The position numbers were made by a program, and so were the translations under genes. From Symbiodinium natans (taxonomy: Eukaryota; Sar; Dinophyceae; Suessiales; Symbiodiniaceae): a DNA stretch of 62,000 nucleotides. Positions 57,201 to 62,000 of this stretch are shown here, one piece after another (the first letter of the stretch is position 1; each line of letters opens with the position of its first letter). The notes under the pieces were generated by a model. That model searched no databases and was not told the origin of the DNA. It saw only the letters and a list, made by a program, of their open reading frames with translations. Location: NCBI GenBank assembly GCA_905221605.1, contig CAJNDS010002819.1:40001-102000 (forward strand). Reading direction: 5' to 3'.

Positions 57201-58186
57201 CCGACGCCATCGAGAACTTCAAGACGCTTGGAGAGCACACCATGCGTTCTTCTCGCCAACTGTCGTCAGTATGCGGGTAACTTAACTTGCACAACCCTAA
57301 CAAATCGAGTAGTTGTCGGTACTCTAATCTCGCTGTATGACCGCATGCGTTCTGACAGCAGCCGGCAGGGAAGTTGGACTGTTCGAGAGAGGATTGGGAC
57401 GTCACAGTTTTGAGGGTATCTGGGTTCCGCCAAGGCAGAGTCTGGAGAAGGCTCGAGTGTCCACGCATCAACGTGCCAGTCGACCTGCGCTCATGAGCTT
57501 CAAGTTTGCACATCAGAAGGAAGGCATTCTGCATTCTTTTTTTCTCCCGCGGGACAGGTCGCGCATGAGTGCGACGACGACGACGAAGCAGAGGCTTTGT
57601 CAGAGGATGAGGGCAGCATGCTGGAGAACGAGATGGTGCGAGGCTACCACACCGAATCGGAGGTGCTGACCATGAAGAAAGAAGAGAGGCTGGAGCATTC
57701 GGGACAGGGCTTAAAGCGTGGCAAGGAGGGTGGTGTGGATGACCTGGTACGACAACTAGAGGTTTGGCACGGTTTGGCCCATGAGTAAACCGATGCAAGC
57801 TCCTGTCCCCACACCCCGAGTTGAGGGCTGTTTAGCATTGAGGGTTTCGGGTTGAGGGTTGTTTGGGCCTGAGGGTTCAGGGTTCAGGGTTGTGAGGGTT
57901 CAGGGTTGTTTAGGCTTCTGAGGGTTCAGCAGTCCTGAAGCCCTGAAGCCTTTAACGCCCGGAGCAAAGGCCCTAATCCTAGAGTAAACCCTAACATGCC
58001 CTAAGCTCAAACAGACTCTGGGGGCCACCCGAAGCACGGCAAAGCATCCCCAAAAACCCTAAGAGCCTAGTCCCCAAACCTGACAATCCTAAATTGCGGA
58101 TCGTCTGCTCCAGGTATTTGGCCGCGAAGTGCAAACAGGAGACGGTTGACGTGGACCACTTCGTCGGCGCGCTCACCGCAGCTTAG
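54213..58186 (+). CDS. Gene B: secreted paralogue of gene A, 6 exons
   Basis: Exons 54213-54527, 54645-54737, 55052-55162, 57149-57268, 57558-57637 and 58114-58186 (TAG) give 263 residues. The ATG at 54213 opens a signal peptide (MLAVLAAAALCLSSVRS). The Cys domain has YKVHGNEA, ETWQDLCPGANHPL and EWCPDIC, which align with gene A, followed by a Thr/Pro linker (PSTTQPTSTQPK) that A lacks. Helical segments follow: LKDLSVEDFNNKIG, AEDAGDIQKADELKQLM, SNVLSAMELSSDAIEN, an acidic stretch ECDDDDEAEALSEDEG, and YLAAKC with VDVDHF. All acceptors are AG/G, and donors are GC, GC, GC, GT and GC with agreeing phases. The protein stops about where gene A goes on into its Trp-rich half. Function unknown. Confidence 0.8.
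55225..55365. repeat. 11-bp minisatellite (gtgtgagaaga)n in gene B intron 3
   Basis: About eleven copies of gtgtgagaaga with small deletions, within the 1,986-bp intron 55163-57148. Confidence 0.92.
57820..58070. repeat. Telomere-like stretch inside gene B intron 5
   Basis: G-strand phrases (gagggtttcgggttgagggttg, broken by variants) from 57828 are followed by C-strand phrases (aaaccctaac, aaaccctaag) to 58066. The whole lies inside the 476-bp intron 57638-58113. Confidence 0.65.
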
Positions 58187-59170
58187 CCCTGTGTTTCATG
58201 ATGAGGGTTCGCTTTGGATTCGATCAGAGAAGGAAATTGCGTGTACACGGATTTGTGAGGCTTTGTGTGTGTGTGTGCGGATGGACCAGGATGGATTGTA
58301 GAGAGCTGTTCGCTAGCTGGGATGGGTCAGGATGTTACATGGTTGGTTGCGAAGGAAGGACTGGTAGTATTGGTAGTGGCCACGCAGCAGTTGCCCCCTT
58401 CGAAGGATTTGTGCGTGAACAGCTTTGTTTCCTTGTTGGTAAGCATGCGGGGGCAGACTGGCGGGGTAGGACTTGTACGCGGGCGGACCTGTGATCCGGG
58501 AGCGTCGCGTATATCTTCAGAGAGTTGTGCGTTCAAGTCGAGTTCTCTGTGGTTGAACCGCTGCATCAGCGTTTCTTGTTTGCGTCTGTATGTTCCATGG
58601 TCTTCTTTGAGAAGCTTGCGTAGGCCCAGAAAACTAAACATATTTCTGTGGAGATGACAGACTTCATGGGCTTCATGCCCCCCCAAACCCCTAAGCCCCA
58701 TTTATGACGACATGTATATGTATATAGATATATACATATATATATATGCACGTATGTTCTATGCATGTATATAAATGTCTGTTTATGTTGAAAATATGAT
58801 GTGTTTGTTTGTCCAGCCAGCTGAAACCATTTCTTACTGTCGCGAAGGATGGCAGGTTCAAGAAAGTTGCACTTCCCTCAAGGCATCTCCAACCATGCAC
58901 CACAAACATGTACATACCACAGCTTTTTCCAATCCACCCACCTCATCGTCGCTACGGAACATCGCTTGTCTGGGCTTGCTGTTGTGGAAATGTAGCCCGT
59001 TCATCTTGCAATGTTTCTTCTCGATTTTCGAGTATGTTCATTGTCTTGTCTCGATACTGCTTGGTTTTCATGGTAGGTTTTGCAATGATTTTCAGGTCAT
59101 TGTTGTGAGTAAATTTTCTGCGGCGCGAGTAAATTTTCTCCCCAGCAAAAGAACGGTAAAGCAACAAAAG
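58187..59170. other. No gene recognised
   Basis: Following gene B, frames at 58198-58657 and 58775-59170 are open but lack domains and splice-chain support. A TA microsatellite is at 58725-58760. Confidence 0.4.
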
Positions 59171-59314
59171 GCAATGCAAGCTATCGGGAAATCGCTTTGG
59201 GCAGAGACTGAGACTGTGCTCCCTCAGACGGCCTCGTACACGCCGGGTGGGGAATCAAGGTGCGCTCCCGCTGAGGTGCGCACTGCTGAAAGAGTCCCGT
59301 TAAATGTGCTGAAG
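59171..59314 (+). CDS. Possible 48-codon exon, unidentified
   Basis: Starts after an AG/G acceptor and ends at a strong GTGAGT donor. It reads AMQAIGKSLWAETETVL and, at the end, ERVPLNVLK. A later protein-like stretch at about 59655-59820 (GVDINSCRAATTKFLQQC) may belong to the same gene. No function can be given. Confidence 0.35.
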
Positions 59315-59829
59315 GTGAGTGTCCTGTGTTCACGATCCTGTCTGATCATTGTCTGATCCTGGCTGGTCCCTATCTGCAAGATGTGTGTACCCGAGCGGGG
59401 ACGTATGGGAGAGGTACGGAAGATGGGGGGGCAGGCTGATGCGCACGCCAAAGATCCCGAAGCTGGTATAAGCTGGTGATATACAAAGGCGAGCGTGTGC
59501 AGATCCTGGTTGTCCATGTCCGAGAGATATGTGCGCGGACGGGACACGTGTGGCAGACGTACGGGAACCGGACACACAGCACGGACTTCTGCCATGCACT
59601 AAAGCAGGTCGGCGCGAAACAAAGTTTAGGATTCATGAGAGTACATATGAGTACCTTAACACAAACTGGCAGCCAGTGCTTCCAGCGTCAGGGGATTCCG
59701 CAGATTGGATGTCGCCTGCAATTCACAGACCATGGAGCCAAAAAGAACCAGGGGTGGACATCAACTCCTGTCGGGCAGCAACCACTAAGTTCCTGCAGCA
59801 GTGCCCCGTGCAGGGTGGTCGCATACCAT

Positions 59830-61000
59830 ACCGTTCTATAATTTTGCAAGGATGCACGGGACGCAGTCCTGGCCTTGTTTTCCCTACCCAGGGTGTGTTG
59901 GGGGGATGTCTGGAGTGCCCACTCTCAGAGGATCCTGCAGAGAGTGCCCCCCCCCCCCCCCCTAGAATCCTGCCCTTAGGTTTGCCGAGTCGCCGAGTAT
60001 CCTCCCCGAGTGCCCGCACCGAAAAATCCCGCAGAGAGTCCTCCCTGCCGTGCGCACCCTAGAAAATCCCGCACAGGGCAATGTAAGATAACTACGCCGG
60101 AAAGGAGCATTCCCAAAAAGTGTCTCTAATTGTCTGGATGGCCCGGAATTGGTTCGTTCTAGGGTGGGAACGTTTATGCAAGCCCCTTCCATTGCTCTAA
60201 ACGGTACATCGTTTGTGCAAGCGCTTTCCATTGTTACAAGTCACGCAACCCCCGGTGCCCCCAAATAGGCCCCTGCCCACTCCCCCTTCCTCAATTCGAA
60301 GTCCGCCCAGCTCCCTCTCCTTCGGATTTCAATGCAAGCCCAGCATTTGCCCTGGCGTCTGGCCTAGAAGTCCTTCCGGCACAAGGGTGCCCCCCAGCTT
60401 GTACCGGGGACTTCTATGCTAGTGGTGGTGTCTCTCTCTCTCTCTCCACACGCAAGGCCCTTTCCGAAGGGAGAGCCGCCCCGACGGGGGCGCAAGCGAC
60501 CCCTCTCTCTCTCTCTCTCGCTTTCCCTCTCTCTCGCTGTCGCTGCATGCCACGTGCCTCAGGAGTGTGTCGTCCCCTCTACCCCTCATTGCTCGCATTC
60601 TTATGAAGAATCCCCGCCGTATCCTCACAACACCTAGTCAGCCCCCAGCCAGAAATCAGATACAGTACTATGGCAAGAGCCAACACTGTGAACTCCCTCT
60701 CATGTCTGCTTGAGCTGCGGTACAATTTCCCGGCTGTCTCCTGGTAAGAGCTCTGTAAGAAGGAGCTGCCACAGGCTCCTGCGCCTTCTTTTGCCTCACA
60801 GCTTGGTTTCAAGCCAATTTCCAATTTCGACATGCGGGCCAAACAGACTCTCATGACTCTCGTGGACCCGGATGCAAGAAGTGTCAACGGAGGCGTTTCA
60901 AGATATCAATGGCCCAGTGCCTGATATGGCATTTGGGCCTGCGGGTATTGAAGGCGATAGGGACACCCACAATGCGCTAAGAGCTCGAAACAAAAACCAA
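59830..61000. other. No gene recognised; CT and C tracts
   Basis: Contains a poly-C tract at about 59947-59963 and CT-rich runs at 60429-60446 and 60500-60540. A 102-codon - frame (60579-60887) has no domain. Confidence 0.45.
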
Positions 61001-61335
61001 TGCAGTAAATTGTTTGCATAAGATAAAAAGAAGAGCGCGGGACGCATGAAATTAAGGTAACACATTAGTACTTCGTTTATAATTCTTTGCAATTAAAATA
61101 TGAACGGAGTGAATCCAACATCCGGGTGTTTCGGCGGTTGTAGCGTTCACCCTGGTATTTATTACGTTCGCCCCTGGATACAAATGATTAACCGTGTAAA
61201 CGCACGAATATAATAATATTATGATAGGAACAATACTATTAATAATAGTGTAATAAAGTGAACAATAAGACACATGAAAATAGTAATACAAACGTACTAT
61301 TATTTTATTCACTATTATGTACCGTCCACAGTAAC
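61000..61335. other. AT-rich island
   Basis: About 330 bp are much richer in A+T than anything else non-repetitive in the window (for example cgaatataataatattatga). They contain partly self-complementary phrases around actattaataatagt. A 100-codon - frame (61052-61354) stays open and is very rich in Ile, Tyr and Val. It may be a small mobile-element remnant or organelle-derived DNA; the sequence alone does not decide. Confidence 0.5.
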
Positions 61336-61634
61336 TCGAGTTCAAGACGCACAAGCCATCAAGTACGGGGTGAGGTCGCTAAAGGGTGCGGCACACACTT
61401 TGCTCAGATCAGATGGCCGTGCGCGCTTTTTCCTCGCCACCGCAGATGTAGGGCGCAATGATACCCAACCAGGCACCTGGGAGCAGAGGAAGTCCTGACA
61501 GCGGGGTATGGCCGGGATGCTTACTTATTTGGGTGCTTTCAGGACGTCCTGGGTACCCTCGCCAATATCTGGAATCCTCAGAAACATCTGGGGTGCGCAC
61601 GTTGCGCCGGTAGTGGGGGGCCCTCGAAAGACAG

Positions 61635-61670
61635 CGAGAGAGCAGAGAGAGAAGAGAGAGAAGAGAGAGA

Positions 61671-61730
<60 letters not shown>

Positions 61731-61735
61731 GAGAA
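61635..61735. repeat. (GA)n-rich run
   Basis: agagagaag units pass into pure (GA)n. ORFs in it are artefacts. Beyond it, to 62000, I see no gene. Confidence 0.9.
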
Positions 61736-62000
61736 TCAGCGGGCCGCCTCTCACCACAGAACAGGACGGCGGGCCAGCGCCGTGGTTTTTCTTTTAGGGG
61801 GGGGCCCTCCGCTGGGCAGAAGAAGGGAGAGAATAGAGTAGGGGGGTTCACCAGCCAAAGCCAAGTGGCATAGCTTCGTTGCGCATGAGCTGAGCTTCAA
61901 GAACATGAAGCTGTGGTAAGCACGGCAAAGGTCGCATCAAATCGAGACGCACGCGAAGCAGGTCTTGGCTTTACACACTGGCGAAAATCAGCTTGGCCAT

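Noticed and set aside
1-62000. Reverse transcriptase, integrase or transposase genes
   Set aside because: I looked for the usual RT (Y/F-x-DD), integrase and transposase motifs in the longer frames and saw none convincing.

Overview
The window looks like nuclear DNA of a dinoflagellate (alveolate protist; a Symbiodiniaceae-like genome is a reasonable guess, not proven). The evidence is splicing. Wherever exons can be recognised from protein similarity or from a paralogue, introns begin with GC, GA or GT and end in AG followed by G. All convincing genes lie on the + strand, gene density is low, and the space between genes is full of simple-sequence arrays and degenerate telomere-like (TTTAGGG-type) stretches. 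There are no operons, ribosome binding sites, CRISPR arrays or insertion sequences, and I recognised no tRNA, rRNA or spliced-leader gene. All exon joins were made by eye, without transcripts or database searches.

Layout. 0-9.9 kb: mostly non-coding, with G-rich islands and a six-copy degenerate repeat flanked by telomere-like DNA; a few weak ORFs. 9.9-12.2 kb: a seven-exon multi-pass membrane protein with an acidic tail. 14.5-16.0 kb: a two-exon secreted, probably GPI-anchored protein made of three Cys-rich modules. 18.0-18.3 kb: short coiled-coil exons. 19.2-20.1 kb: a 0.9-kb CT-rich array. 21.5-30.6 kb: a voltage-gated cation channel gene in at least 19 small exons, with voltage sensor, pore, S6 and two EF-hands. 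30.6-36.7 kb: little recognisable, with AT microsatellites. 37.9-42.0 kb: 3' part of an unidentified intron-rich gene (called gene G here). 42.7-47.5 kb: gene A, a ten-exon secreted protein of about 727 aa. 48.3-52.5 kb: a large block of satellite arrays. 53.6-58.2 kb: a relic of a gene G exon followed by gene B, a six-exon, 263-aa secreted paralogue of the N-terminal part of gene A. 58.2-62 kb: weak exon candidates, an AT-rich island and GA repeats.

The most interesting result is the A/B pair. The two genes belong to a secreted family I do not recognise. They align through their N-terminal parts but have introns at different places, and gene A carries an extra Trp/Cys-rich C-terminal half. 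The exon duplicated upstream of each gene suggests that a block (end of G plus start of A) was copied in tandem. The channel gene is the only one whose function can be named with confidence: calcium-regulated, voltage-dependent cation flux across a membrane.
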